64,000 bases of DNA from Erysipelotrichaceae bacterium (GCA_017405675.1 JAFRAB010000003.1:1-64000), one strand, 5' to 3'. Positions 15,816 to 28,204 are shown, counted from the stretch's first letter. A program made the numbers and translations. The notes: a model not told the origin generated them from the letters alone.

Positions 15816-17696
15816 CTACTGCGGAACACTCTCTATACCGAGAATATCCTTCTTGATCATCTTATATGACTTCAGATTGATGCTTTCTTCACCATCAGCT
15901 AAAGCCGCAAACAGATATTCTCCCTCTAATTTTTCGATTTCCAATATATCCTTCTTAACAAGCAGCAGGTCTTTTACGCTGATCTTGCCGTCACCGTTAG
16001 TATCTCCCTTAATGATAACGGTGTAAGTGCTTGTTCCGTTTTCATCCTCAACAATAAGTTTATATCCTGTTCCGATCGGTTCTTCATCTCCAACGACCTG
16101 ATCACCGTTCATAATTGTTACTGTATATGCCGGTTCTGCAGGTTCAGTAGTTTCTCCATCACCCGTGCCGGTTAACAGATTCTTACCGAATTCTATTACT
16201 TCCTTAATCTCGCCAACTGTTGTACCTATGTTGAAGCCTGACAGTAAGCCGTCAGTATTATTAACACCCAGGTCAACAATGAAGTCACCGGAAGCTACCG
16301 GTACTATTGGCGTTGGATCCGGTTCGATGGTCGGGTCAGCCGGTGCCTGTTCATCCTTGTTCTGCGGTATGTATGTCTGACCTGGTAAAACAGTATATTC
16401 AGGCATGTTTTCAAATACCGGGATTGAGAATGTCAGATCCCGTTCAGTGTTGCCTGTATCGTGATATGACCAGAACATTGTGTCGCTCTTGAAATAAACG
16501 CCTCTGATATTTGTCATGTACTGATGTCCGTATGTACCCTCTGGTGTAACATTGAATTTCATAAGGTACATTGTATTCTGTCCGTCACAGATGTAACCGT
16601 CGGCTATCCATTCAGCACCGCCGTTAATGGCTTTTTCCGGTGAAGTCCACGGTCTGTTATAACTTGTGTTTTCACCATCTGCACCGCCATTGGCATAAAC
16701 CAGACCTAATTTCCAGTTTTCGGCATCACTAACGGCACCGATATTGAAGAAGTTATATAAACCAGAGTATTCCTTACCATTATAAGTGAAACTCTGTCCG
16801 GTTACTGCTGCTGATCCTGTCTGACCCTGTTCAATGCGGGCCAGTACTGACAGATATAATCCGCTTATGCTGTTGTTCTGTCCTGCTTCATAGAAGATCT
16901 GAGCATATGTCTTATCGCTTAACGGAGCCGCACCTGACATGAATGTTCCGTCAACGGTTTTCTGAATTACTTCAGGAGTTTCTGATTCTTTGTATCCCAG
17001 GTCCAGGAATGAGAATATGCTGACCTGATTTATGAAGTTACGCGGATCCATGTAGTAGGCAACTGTTTCGCTGTTGGCACAGTACCAGTTATTACCGTCC
17101 CATGGAATGTACTTGCCTGTGCTTACATCATATGCACCGACAGCTGTACTTCTTAATCTTGTATCACTGCCATCAACCAGACTGTATCCCAGTCTTGATT
17201 CCATGTTTACCGCTGTCTGCCAGTCAATTCCGGTCATGTAGGAATTGAAGGTCCAGTTCGGATGGATCTGATGCAGCCATCTCAGATAGTCTCTGTATGT
17301 TTCAGGGAATCCCTGTTCTTCAAGATGAGTTTCAAATTCTGCATCATTGGCATTTATTATTTCTTCACAGTATTCTCCTCTGACCCAGGCAGTGTACTCT
17401 GTTTCATCTCTGACAAATGAAACCTTTCTCCACAGCTCATCAGCAGAGTTATAATAATCTTCAAGAATTACCACGCTTTCCTTGTCATAGAAATATGATG
17501 ATTCTCCACCTATTTTGACCTGTGCATAACTGTATCCCGGACCATTTCTCATTCTGACATCGTCGCCCAGAATAAAGCCCTCTCTAGTCTGTTCTTCTGA
17601 TGTTTCAGTTTCATCAGCGAAGACAACTACAGAGTTGATGGTCATCATTAATACAGACAGAAGTATTAACACCATACTTCTCAGCAACAGTTTCAA
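15816..17696 (-). CDS. secreted SH3-glucosaminidase with C-terminal dockerin
   Basis: Cell-wall hydrolase, 626 residues. Signal peptide about 1-27; SH3-like domain at about 38-110 (VRMRNGPGYSYAQV); then a glucosaminidase catalytic region about 130-420, typical of endo-beta-N-acetylglucosaminidase/LytG-type enzymes (FPETYRDYLRWLHQIHPNW, NWYCANSETVAYYMDPRNF, YNFFNIGA). A Pro/Asp-rich linker precedes a small beta domain (about 470-555). The end is a type I dockerin: first calcium loop GDTNGDGKISVKD at 564-576, second repeat (about 599-620) degenerate and missing most Asp ligands. It is the first gene of a two-gene unit with the cohesin-like membrane protein, suggesting non-covalent display on the surface. 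Confidence 0.85.
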   Translation of the reverse strand: MKLLLRSMVLILLSVLMMTINSVVVFADETETSEEQTREGFILGDDVRMRNGPGYSYAQVKIGGESSYFYDKESVVILEDYYNSADELWRKVSFVRDETEYTAWVRGEYCEEIINANDAEFETHLEEQGFPETYRDYLRWLHQIHPNWTFNSYMTGIDWQTAVNMESRLGYSLVDGSDTRLRSTAVGAYDVSTGKYIPWDGNNWYCANSETVAYYMDPRNFINQVSIFSFLDLGYKESETPEVIQKTVDGTFMSGAAPLSDKTYAQIFYEAGQNNSISGLYLSVLARIEQGQTGSAAVTGQSFTYNGKEYSGLYNFFNIGAVSDAENWKLGLVYANGGADGENTSYNRPWTSPEKAINGGAEWIADGYICDGQNTMYLMKFNVTPEGTYGHQYMTNIRGVYFKSDTMFWSYHDTGNTERDLTFSIPVFENMPEYTVLPGQTYIPQNKDEQAPADPTIEPDPTPIVPVASGDFIVDLGVNNTDGLLSGFNIGTTVGEIKEVIEFGKNLLTGTGDGETTEPAEPAYTVTIMNGDQVVGDEEPIGTGYKLIVEDENGTSTYTVIIKGDTNGDGKISVKDLLLVKKDILEIEKLEGEYLFAALADGEESINLKSYKMIKKDILGIESVPQ

Positions 17697-18146
17697 GATA
17701 GGATTCTCCTTAAAAAGTTATCCACCATTTTATATATTTATTTTATAAGTAAAAATAAATATCTTCAGGTAAGTCATTTTAACATATATATCATAATTAT
17801 TACAATATCCACCTGTGGAAAACTCTGTTTTCCACCGCTGTTAATTAGGTGGATAAAATAAAAAAACGCCTTTATTTACTGGTTATTTTATAGTTTTCCA
17901 CAATGTTAATTTCTGTTATTCAGGAACAAGTTTTTAACACTTTCCACCGTGTGAATTTTCCACCGCTTTTTTCCACTTTTTTATCCCCTAAATAAAGTTG
18001 TGGATAACGGTGGAAAAGTGCAAAATCCCCTTTGTTTATGCTTATAATTTCATTTTTAAAAAATGTGGATAAAAATTTTCTCTGTTTACTATCCACCGTT
18101 TTTCGTTTTATTATATATTTGCACACGTTAAGGGTTGGGTAAAATT
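17697..18146 (+). other. oriC: origin of replication (oriC) with DnaA-box cluster
   Basis: The 450-base gene-free region upstream of dnaA carries many DnaA boxes. Perfect TTATCCACA is on the minus strand at 17999-18007 and 18064-18072. Variants: TTATCCACC at 17718-17726 (+) and 17848-17856 (-); TTTTCCACA at 17814-17822 (-) and 17894-17902 (+); TTTTCCACC at 17828-17836 (+), 17956-17964 (+) and 18009-18017 (-); other partial boxes at 17805-17813 and 18089-18097. An AT-rich stretch at about 17727-17808 is a candidate unwinding element. Gene direction flips here, supporting the assignment. Confidence 0.92.
18085..18114 (+). promoter_or_regulatory. candidate dnaA promoter overlapping a DnaA box
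   Basis: TTTACT (18085-18090), 18-base spacer, TATTAT (18109-18114). A DnaA-box variant (CTATCCACC at 18089-18097) sits across the -35/spacer, which would allow DnaA autorepression. This is a reading of weak boxes. Confidence 0.45.
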
Positions 18147-19502
18147 ATGTATTCATATAGTTATATTTGGGACAAGGTCAAAGAAGTGATCCGTTCCACC
18201 CTGGATGGCAATAACGATGGAAGTGATATTGTCTACATGGAATTCTATAATGATACTGAATTAGTTGAACTCACAGAAAATGAAGCTACCGTATTAGTCA
18301 AATACACTGTTCACTATCATGTCTTAAACGACAATGAGAATCTGAACATAATCAACAATGCTTTAAAACAGGTTTTGAATAAAGATATCAGATGCCGTAT
18401 CTTACTTGAAGATACCTACCGTAAACTGACTGCTGAGAATGTATATAATACGCGCATGGAAGATAATGTCATGCCTCAGTATCTCTTTGAAAACTTTGTT
18501 GTCGGTCCATCTAATAAGGAATCTTATATGGCTGCACTCGCTGTAGCTATGAATCCAGGCAGAAAAACATACAATCCATTATTTATCTATGGCGATTCAG
18601 GTCTGGGAAAAACACATCTGTTATGCGCAATTGGCAATTACATCAAAAACAAATTTCCTGAGAGGAAAATTCTTTATACTCCTTGCATGGACTACATTAA
18701 CAATGTAGGAAAAGCCATTAAGAACAAGACAATCGAGGATTATAAGAACCGGCTTAACTCACTGGATGTTTTCATTGTGGATGATATTCAGACATTAGCC
18801 GGCAAGGAAAAATCAAAGGAAATCTTTTTTAACGTATTTAATGAGTTATATGATAATGGAAAGCAGATTATTCTGGCTTCAGACCGTCCTCCGGTACGGA
18901 TAAAGGATGTAGAGGCCAGACTTGTTTCACGTTTCTCACAGGGATTATCAGTAACTGTATCATCACCTGAATTTGAAACTGCTTATAAGATCCTGGAAAT
19001 GAAAATAAAATCACTGGGAATGGAAGAAAATTCCATTGATCCTGAGGTTATTTCCTTCCTGGCAACCAATTTCTCAAGTGATGTCAGAAAACTGGAAGGT
19101 TCTTTAAACAGATTATTATTCTATTCTATTAATTTTTCAAATTCCAATACCATAAATCTGGATCTGGCACTTGAGGCATTTAAAAATGATCTTAATGTCA
19201 TTCCTAATAAGAATGAATTAAAAATCAAGGATGTCATTAATGCTGTTATTGATTATTACGGACTCGAAAAGAATCTGTTAGTAGGTAAAGCCAGAACCCA
19301 GAAAGTGGCTACGCCAAGACATATCGCCATGTATTTATGCCGTAAGCATCTTGATGTGTCTTATCTGAAGATTGGTGAGGAATTCGGTGGCAGAGACCAT
19401 ACAACTGTATTGTCTGCATGCGAAAAAATCGAGAAACTCATCAAGACAAATGATGATTACAAGAAAGTAATCAGAGAAATAGAAAGCTCACTGTTGAGAT
19501 AA
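18147..19502 (+). CDS. dnaA: chromosomal replication initiator protein DnaA
   Basis: AAA+ initiator that binds DnaA boxes in oriC and opens the origin. About 451 residues: N-terminal helicase-loading domain, a short variable linker, the ATPase domain with Walker A GDSGLGKTHLL and Walker B VFIVDDIQTLAG, and the C-terminal helix-turn-helix with the signature GGRDHTTVLSACEKIE. The linker (domain II) is short. An in-frame TTG at 18135 is possible, but the AAGGG sequence would abut it, so the ATG at 18147 (MYSYSYIWDKV) is preferred. DnaA boxes lie both upstream and downstream. Confidence 0.97.
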   Translation: MYSYSYIWDKVKEVIRSTLDGNNDGSDIVYMEFYNDTELVELTENEATVLVKYTVHYHVLNDNENLNIINNALKQVLNKDIRCRILLEDTYRKLTAENVYNTRMEDNVMPQYLFENFVVGPSNKESYMAALAVAMNPGRKTYNPLFIYGDSGLGKTHLLCAIGNYIKNKFPERKILYTPCMDYINNVGKAIKNKTIEDYKNRLNSLDVFIVDDIQTLAGKEKSKEIFFNVFNELYDNGKQIILASDRPPVRIKDVEARLVSRFSQGLSVTVSSPEFETAYKILEMKIKSLGMEENSIDPEVISFLATNFSSDVRKLEGSLNRLLFYSINFSNSNTINLDLALEAFKNDLNVIPNKNELKIKDVINAVIDYYGLEKNLLVGKARTQKVATPRHIAMYLCRKHLDVSYLKIGEEFGGRDHTTVLSACEKIEKLIKTNDDYKKVIREIESSLLR

Positions 19503-19644
19503 TCCACACTTATCAACAGTTCTAAATAACACCAAAAAATGGTAAAATAGTAGTGTTTTAAAGGTTAATTCGGATTTTATCCACATTATCCACCAGGCTA
19601 ATAATACTAACCTTTAAACTTAAGAATATAAACGGAGGCAGCAC
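19503..19644 (+). promoter_or_regulatory. dnaA-dnaN intergenic region: DnaA boxes framed by an inverted repeat
   Basis: The gap contains TTATCCACA (19577-19585) directly followed by TTATCCACC (19586-19594), and a weaker TTATCAACA at 19510-19518. An 11-bp perfect inverted repeat, TTTAAAGGTTA (19557-19567) and TAACCTTTAAA (19608-19618), is centred on the junction of the two boxes. A TAAAAT -10 candidate for dnaN is at 19543-19548. The region may form the second half of a bipartite origin or control dnaN. Confidence 0.7.
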
Positions 19645-20760
19645 ATGTATTTCAAAATTCTTACCAGCGAATTAGCATCTAAATTAAACGTCGTATCAAA
19701 GGCTATTTCATTCAACTCTCCATTACCTTCATTACAGGGTATCAAGATTGTTGTTAATAATGAAAAACTGCAGTTAACAGCTTCTGATATGAATATCAGC
19801 ATTCAGTCAAATATCTATCCTACAGAAGAAAATAAAATGGAAATCTATTCTGAAGGTGAAATAGTTCTTGAATCCAGATATTTCCTGGAAATGATCAGAA
19901 AAATAGATTCAGAATTTGTAGAAGTTGAAATTATAGATGGAAATCTGACCAGCATCAGAGATCAGTATGTTAATTTTGAATTAAACGGTATCAAAGCAGA
20001 AAATTATCCTGTTATTGATTTTGAAAGACCGGGCAACAGTATCTTTGTTAAGGCTAATCTTTTAAAGGAAATCATTTCTCAGACTGTTTTCGCTGCCAGT
20101 GATAAGGAAACAAGACCTGTATTAACAGGTTTGAATATCAAGTGTGAAAACAATGAACTGACCTGTGTGGCTACCGACAGCTACAGACTGGCTCAGAAGA
20201 AGGTTTTACTTGATAACGGTTTTGATTTCAATGTTACCATTCCGGCCAAGACATTAAGTGAACTGGTAAAGGTTATTGACGGTGAAGGTGAAATAGAGAT
20301 TTCATTAAATGACAAGAAAGCTCTGTTCATGTTTGATAACATGTTCATTTCCACCAGACTGATTGAAGGAAGCTATCCTGAAACTGCCAGACTTATTCCT
20401 AATGAATTTGCTTATGAATTAGTCATTGATGCCAGAACGTTATTAAATGCCATCAACAGAGCAAGCTTCATTAAGAACGACGGTGTATCAATTATAAAGA
20501 TGGAACTGGCCAGCGGTGAAATCATCATTTCATCAAAGTCAGGAGATATAGGATCTGTGGAAACAGTAGTACCTGACAGCTATACAGGCGGCAACTTAAG
20601 CATTGCTTTCAAAGGCCAGTATGTATATGATGCAATCAGAGTTCTGAACGCTCTTAAGGTAAAGATTCAGTTCGGCGGAACCATGAAGCCTTTCATCATT
20701 ACATCACTCGATGATGAAGATGTACTGCAGCTGGTGTTACCCATTAAGACCTATAATTAA
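19645..20760 (+). CDS. dnaN: DNA polymerase III beta sliding clamp
   Basis: Ring-shaped processivity factor, homodimer, that tethers DNA polymerase III to DNA. The 371-residue protein has normal length and three repeated clamp domains; recognisable segments are MYFKILTSELASKLNVVSKAIS, DKETRPVLTGL, CVATDSYRLAQKK and the C-terminal MKPFIITSLDDE...QLVLPIKTYN. GGAGG precedes the ATG. It follows dnaA and is closed by its own long terminator hairpin. Confidence 0.98.
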   Translation: MYFKILTSELASKLNVVSKAISFNSPLPSLQGIKIVVNNEKLQLTASDMNISIQSNIYPTEENKMEIYSEGEIVLESRYFLEMIRKIDSEFVEVEIIDGNLTSIRDQYVNFELNGIKAENYPVIDFERPGNSIFVKANLLKEIISQTVFAASDKETRPVLTGLNIKCENNELTCVATDSYRLAQKKVLLDNGFDFNVTIPAKTLSELVKVIDGEGEIEISLNDKKALFMFDNMFISTRLIEGSYPETARLIPNEFAYELVIDARTLLNAINRASFIKNDGVSIIKMELASGEIIISSKSGDIGSVETVVPDSYTGGNLSIAFKGQYVYDAIRVLNALKVKIQFGGTMKPFIITSLDDEDVLQLVLPIKTYN

Positions 20761-20787
20761 GAAAGTTAAAATTAAGAAGTAAAAATG

Positions 20788-20836
20788 ATGGTTCAATCGC
20801 GTATAAACCATTTATAAGACGATTGAGCCATTTTTA
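20788..20836 (+). terminator. dnaN terminator with extended hairpin
   Basis: ATGGTTCAATCG pairs with CGATTGAGCCAT (12 bp, one G-T pair) and the loop itself carries TATAAA-CCA-TTTATA. A TTTTTAT tract follows. It separates dnaA-dnaN from the yaaA-recF-gyrBA operon. Confidence 0.85.
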
Positions 20837-20914
20837 TATGTTTTCGTTTACATATACGAGTGATAAAAAAAGTGTCTTAGAAGTCATTTATTTAATTATT
20901 ATTAATAATATTTG

Positions 20915-20923
20915 TGATATAAT
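20915..20923 (+). promoter_or_regulatory. extended -10 promoter of the yaaA-recF-gyrBA-serS operon
   Basis: TGATATAAT, an extended -10 with perfect TATAAT at 20918-20923, lies about 43 bases before the yaaA ATG. The upstream sequence is very AT-rich and no clear -35 is seen, as expected for extended -10 promoters. Confidence 0.7.
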
Positions 20924-20965
20924 GTAAAAGGATATATATGGCTTTTTTGGAAAGGAAGTGTTGAT

Positions 20966-21171
20966 ATGAATGTTAAAATTCATACTGGTTACATCGAATT
21001 ACAGCAGCTTTTGAAGATAACTGACTGGATTTCAACAGGCGGTGAAGCAAAGACTGCAGTGAGAAAACTTAATATTCAGGTCAACGGAATAAGAGAAACC
21101 AGAAGAGGCAAAAAGTTATATCCTGGTGATAAAATCGTTATTCAGGGTAAAGAGTATGAGGTTGTTAAATA

Positions 21172-21172
<1 letters not shown>
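20966..21172 (+). CDS. yaaA: S4-domain RNA-binding protein YaaA
   Basis: A 68-residue protein that is essentially one S4 RNA-binding domain (LQQLLKITDWISTGGEAK, then LNIQVNGIRETRRGKKLYPGD). YaaA proteins of this type are almost always encoded directly before recF in Bacillota and are thought to bind ribosomal RNA or ribosomes. The ATG follows GGAAGTG, and the stop codon overlaps the recF start (TAATG). Confidence 0.95.
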
Positions 21173-24196
<3,024 letters not shown>

Positions 24197-24209
24197 GAGG
24201 TGAGTTACA

Positions 24210-26687
24210 ATGGATGATAAGAGAAAAAAAGGTTATGACAAGATAGAATTTGTCAACATTACCGGTGAAGTTAAGGATTCATTCCTTGATTATGCAATGA
24301 GTGTTATCGTACAGAGAGCCTTACCTGATGCCAAAGACGGTTTAAAACCGGTTCAGAGAAGAATTCTTTACGGTATGAATACCTTAGGTAACTACGCAAA
24401 CGCTCCTTATAAGAAGTCAGCGCGTATTACCGGTGAAGTCATGGGTAAATATCACCCTCACGGTGACTCATCAATTTATGATGCCATGGTAAGAATGGCT
24501 CAGCCATTCTCATACAGATACCCTCTGGTTGACGGACACGGTAACTTTGGATCAATAGACGGTGACCCGGCAGCTGCATCACGTTATACAGAGGCCAGAA
24601 TGTCCAAAATCTCCATGGAAATGCTGAGAGACATTCAGAAGGACACTGTAGACTTCATAGATAACTATGACGGCGAAGAACAGGAACCTGTTGTTCTGCC
24701 TTCACATATTCCAAACCTGCTGGTAAACGGTACAACCGGTATCGCAGTAGGTATGGCAACCAATATTCCGCCTCACAATCTGGGCGAAACCATTGATGCC
24801 ATTGACGCCATTATTGACAACCCTGAGATAAGTGTTGTTGATCTGATGAACAATTACCTTCCGGGTCCTGATTTCCCTACAGGAGGCCTTATTTTAGGCC
24901 GTGGAGGCATCAGAAAGGCATATGAAACCGGTAAAGGTATCATTTATAATCGTGCCAAAGTTGAAATCAATGAACTCGAAAACGGAAAGCACGAAATTGT
25001 AATCAGAGAGATCCCTTACGGTGTAAATAAGGAAAACATGTTCAAGCATATTGCGGATTTAGCCAGAGATAAGGTTATCGATGGCATCACCAATATGGTT
25101 GATGAATCAAACATGAATGGTATTAAGATTACCATTGAAGTAAGAAGAGACGTTCAGCCTGAAGTATTACTGAACCACCTGTATCAGAAAACAGCTTTAC
25201 AGACTACATACGGTGTCAATATGCTGGCTCTGATCGACAATGTTCCTAAAGTTCTGAATATCAAACAGGCTATTCAGGCATATATTGATCATCAGGTTAA
25301 CGTTATTCAGAGAAGAACACAGTATGATCTGAACAAAGCACTGGACAGAGCTCATATTCTGGAAGGCTTGAGAATTGCTCTGGATCATATTGATGAGATC
25401 CTCAATATTATACGTTCATCTGAAACAGATGACGTTGCGATGGAAAGACTGATGAGCAGCTTCGGATTAAGCGAAATTCAGGCTAAATCCATCATGGATA
25501 TGCAGTTCAGAAGACTTACCGGACTGCAGAGAAAAAGAATTGAAGAAGAATATGAAGGATTGCAGGTCGCGATCGCTGATTATCGTGACATTTTAGCCAG
25601 ACATGAGAGAGTTTTAGGCATTATTAAGACTGAACTGGCTGAAATGAAGGCAAAATACGCTGATTCAAGAAGAACTGAGATCGTTGAAGCAGCCAGTGAC
25701 ATTGATGATGCTGACCTGATCCCGGTTGAAGACTGCATGATTGCCATTACGATCAACGGTTATATCAAGAGAACAAGCGTTGATACCTATAAGACACAGA
25801 ACCGTGGCGGTAAGGGTGTCAAAGGCATGTCTCTGAACAGTGATGACATCATTGACCAGGTAATTACCATGAGTTCTCATGATGACCTGCTGTTATTTAC
25901 CAATAAAGGTAAGGTTTACAGGATCAAGGGCTTCAATGTACCGGCCGCCAGCCGTATTGCCAAGGGTATTCCGGTAGTTAACCTGCTGAATATGGCTTCA
26001 GATGAAAAGGTTAAGGCTCTGGTTGATGTTGTACCGGGTCCTGAACTGGAAGATAAGTTCATGTTCTTCGTTACCAAGAGCGGTCTGGTTAAGAGAGTTC
26101 CAATGGGAGAGTTCCTCTCAATCAGACAGTCAGGTAAGATTGCTATCTCATTAAGAGAAGATGACGAATTATTTGGTGCATTACTGACAAACGGTCACGA
26201 TGAAGTAATAATCGGCGGCAGCAATGGTAAGGCAATCAGATTTAATGAAGATGATGTCAGACCAATGGGCCGTAACGCAGCAGGTGTTAAGGGCTTTAAT
26301 ACCGATGGCGCAGTTGTTGTAGGTATAGCAACCGATAAATCAGGTGAATATATCCTGTCTGTTACCGAAAAAGGATATGGTAAGAAGACACGGCTTGAGG
26401 AATACCGCATGACCAAACGCGGTGCCAAGGGTGTTGCGACAGTCAATATCACCGAAAAGAACGGTCAGTTAATGTGCTTAAGAGCTGTTAAGGGCGATGA
26501 AGATGTACTGATTATGACTGATAACGGGACAATGATAAGAATTTCACTTGAAACAGTTTCAACTTACGGCCGTAATACTCAGGGTGTTAAGTTAATTAAT
26601 GTTGATGAAGATGCCCGTGTAGCAACTATAGCATTAATTAATCAGGACGACGAAGAGGAAGAAGAACCTGAGGAAGAGGAGAATTAG
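24210..26687 (+). CDS. gyrA: DNA gyrase subunit A
   Basis: Breakage-reunion subunit, 825 residues. The winged-helix active site has [16 protein letters not shown] and the catalytic Tyr in [10 protein letters not shown]. The C-terminal beta-pinwheel has six blades, with the GyrA box-like segment in [10 protein letters not shown]. The end is a strongly acidic tail of Asp/Glu runs, as in many gyrases where it modulates supercoiling. A TAGGAGGTGAG ribosome binding site precedes the ATG. The quinolone-determining region around Ser and Glu ([10 protein letters not shown]) shows the wild-type-like Ser and no obvious resistance change. Confidence 0.98.
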   Translation: MDDKRKKGYDKIEFVNITGEVKDSFLDYAMSVIVQRALPDAKDGLKPVQRRILYGMNTLGNYANAPYKKSARITGEVMGKYHPHGDSSIYDAMVRMAQPFSYRYPLVDGHGNFGSIDGDPAAASRYTEARMSKISMEMLRDIQKDTVDFIDNYDGEEQEPVVLPSHIPNLLVNGTTGIAVGMATNIPPHNLGETIDAIDAIIDNPEISVVDLMNNYLPGPDFPTGGLILGRGGIRKAYETGKGIIYNRAKVEINELENGKHEIVIREIPYGVNKENMFKHIADLARDKVIDGITNMVDESNMNGIKITIEVRRDVQPEVLLNHLYQKTALQTTYGVNMLALIDNVPKVLNIKQAIQAYIDHQVNVIQRRTQYDLNKALDRAHILEGLRIALDHIDEILNIIRSSETDDVAMERLMSSFGLSEIQAKSIMDMQFRRLTGLQRKRIEEEYEGLQVAIADYRDILARHERVLGIIKTELAEMKAKYADSRRTEIVEAASDIDDADLIPVEDCMIAITINGYIKRTSVDTYKTQNRGGKGVKGMSLNSDDIIDQVITMSSHDDLLLFTNKGKVYRIKGFNVPAASRIAKGIPVVNLLNMASDEKVKALVDVVPGPELEDKFMFFVTKSGLVKRVPMGEFLSIRQSGKIAISLREDDELFGALLTNGHDEVIIGGSNGKAIRFNEDDVRPMGRNAAGVKGFNTDGAVVVGIATDKSGEYILSVTEKGYGKKTRLEEYRMTKRGAKGVATVNITEKNGQLMCLRAVKGDEDVLIMTDNGTMIRISLETVSTYGRNTQGVKLINVDEDARVATIALINQDDEEEEEPEEEEN

Positions 26688-26690
26688 TAT

Positions 26691-27980
26691 ATGCTGGATA
26701 TGAATTTTATCCGTAATAATGCGGATCTTGTAAAAGAAAACATTAAAAAGAAATTCCAGGACGCCAAACTGCCACTGGTTGATGAATTAATTGATCTTGA
26801 TAAGGAATACAGAGCCATCAAGACCAATGATGACAACCTGAGAAACCAGAGAAACGTTCTTTCCAAGCAGATCGGTGCCTTAATGGCTCAGAAAAAGAAG
26901 GAAGAAGCCGAAGAAATCAAGCAGACAGTCAGAAACATCGGAAATCAGCTTGTTGAAAACGAGAAGAAGGAAGACGAGATGTTTGCCAGGATCAGACAGA
27001 TCCAGATGGCCATTCCTAACATGATAGCTGATGATGTTCCAATTGGAAAAGACGACAGCTTCAATGTTGAAGAATGCAGATTTGGAGAACCAAAGGTTCC
27101 TGCTTTCGATATTCCATATCATTCAGACATAATGGCTTCATTTAATGGTCTGGATAAGGAATCTGCCGGCAGAGTAACCGGCAATGGCTTCTATTATCTG
27201 ATGGGAGACATTGCCAGACTGCATTCAGCAGTACTTGCATATGCCAGAGATTTCATGATCGATAAAGGATTTACTTATTGTATCCCTCCTTTCATGATCA
27301 GAAGCGCTGCAGTAGACGGTGTCATGAGCTTTGCAGAAAAGGAAAACATGATGTATAAGATTGAAGGCGAAGACTTATATCTTATCGGAACATCGGAACA
27401 TTCCATGATTGCCAAGTTCAAAGATCAGATTTTAAAGGAAAATCAGCTTCCAATCACTATGACCTCCTATTCTCCTTGTTTCAGAAAGGAAGTTGGAGCT
27501 CACGGTATTGAAGAAAGAGGCGTTTACAGAATACATCAGTTTGAAAAACAGGAAATGATCGTTGTATGTAAGCCTGAAGATTCAGAAGCCTGGTACGACA
27601 AGATGTGGAATTACTCAGTAGAATTATTCAGGACACTGGATATTCCAGTAAGAAAGCTGGTTTGCTGCTCAGGAGACCTGGCAGATCTGAAGTATCGTTC
27701 ATGCGACATTGAAGCATGGAGTCCAAGACAGCAGAAATACTTCGAAGTATGCTCCTGCTCAAATCTGACTGATGCTCAGGCAAGAAGACTGGGAATCAGG
27801 GTTCAGGGAGAAGACGGAAATAAGTATTTCGCTCATACTTTGAACAATACAGTCGTTGCTCCTCCAAGAATGTTAATTGCCTTCCTTGAAAACAATTTAA
27901 ACGAAGACGGAACAGTAGATATTCCAGAAGTATTACAGCCATATATGGGTGGAAAGAAGAAATTAATACCGAACAAATAA
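26691..27980 (+). CDS. serS: seryl-tRNA synthetase
   Basis: Charges tRNA-Ser. The 429-residue class II synthetase has an N-terminal antiparallel coiled-coil arm (about 25-105, Lys/Glu-rich), motif 2 around SPCFRKEVGAHGIEERGVYRIHQF, and motif 3 NNTVVAPPRMLIAFLENN. It lies 3 bases after gyrA with an own GAGGAG ribosome binding site and no T-box leader, so it is read from the gyrase operon. Confidence 0.98.
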   Translation: MLDMNFIRNNADLVKENIKKKFQDAKLPLVDELIDLDKEYRAIKTNDDNLRNQRNVLSKQIGALMAQKKKEEAEEIKQTVRNIGNQLVENEKKEDEMFARIRQIQMAIPNMIADDVPIGKDDSFNVEECRFGEPKVPAFDIPYHSDIMASFNGLDKESAGRVTGNGFYYLMGDIARLHSAVLAYARDFMIDKGFTYCIPPFMIRSAAVDGVMSFAEKENMMYKIEGEDLYLIGTSEHSMIAKFKDQILKENQLPITMTSYSPCFRKEVGAHGIEERGVYRIHQFEKQEMIVVCKPEDSEAWYDKMWNYSVELFRTLDIPVRKLVCCSGDLADLKYRSCDIEAWSPRQQKYFEVCSCSNLTDAQARRLGIRVQGEDGNKYFAHTLNNTVVAPPRMLIAFLENNLNEDGTVDIPEVLQPYMGGKKKLIPNK

Positions 27981-27983
27981 AAA

Positions 27984-27999
27984 TGTTCCACGTGAAACA
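27984..27999 (+). promoter_or_regulatory. parS chromosome-partition site (left copy)
   Basis: TGTTCCACGTGAAACA matches the 16-bp ParB/Spo0J binding consensus of Bacillota (TGTTNCACGTGAAACA). It begins 3 bases after the serS stop. Confidence 0.93.
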
Positions 28000-28003
28000 T
28001 TAG

Positions 28004-28028
28004 CAGCAGAGTAAAATCTGCTGTTTTT
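28004..28028 (+). terminator. serS operon terminator between the parS sites
   Basis: CAGCAGA-GTAAAA-TCTGCTG, a 7-bp stem with 6-base loop followed by TTTTT. It ends the gyrase-serS transcript. Confidence 0.9.
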
Positions 28029-28031
28029 GTA

Positions 28032-28047
28032 TGTTCCACGTGGAACA
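28032..28047 (+). promoter_or_regulatory. parS chromosome-partition site (right copy)
   Basis: TGTTCCACGTGGAACA, a perfect 16-bp palindrome of the parS type, 48 bases downstream of the left copy. parA and parB genes are not in the window. The ~155 bases that follow (to 28204) hold a small GCGCT-TTTC-AGCGC hairpin near 28150 and otherwise nothing I can identify. Confidence 0.9.
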
Positions 28048-28204
28048 CAAAAGAAAAAGCACCGTTATGCTCTATTATAGGTGAGCGCGGCACTTTAACT
28101 TATTGAATATATTGCTATACCCAAACTTCTCTTCCTCTTCCACCGTCAGCGCTTTTCAGCGCCAGTAATGATTCTAGTACTAAAAAATAAAGATGTCAAG
28201 CGTG

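Noticed and set aside
17920..18126. 68-codon frame on the minus strand inside the origin
   Set aside because: It overlaps DnaA boxes, has no ribosome binding site and a lysine-rich composition caused by A/T-rich boxes.
27833..28093. Minus-strand frame over the parS sites
   Set aside because: It runs through two palindromes and a terminator, with no ribosome binding site, and its peptide has no recognisable pattern.
28048..28204. tRNA-Ser or T-box leader near serS
   Set aside because: No acceptor/T-arm signature with GTTCGANTC and no T-box sequence; only a small GCGCT/AGCGC hairpin is visible.
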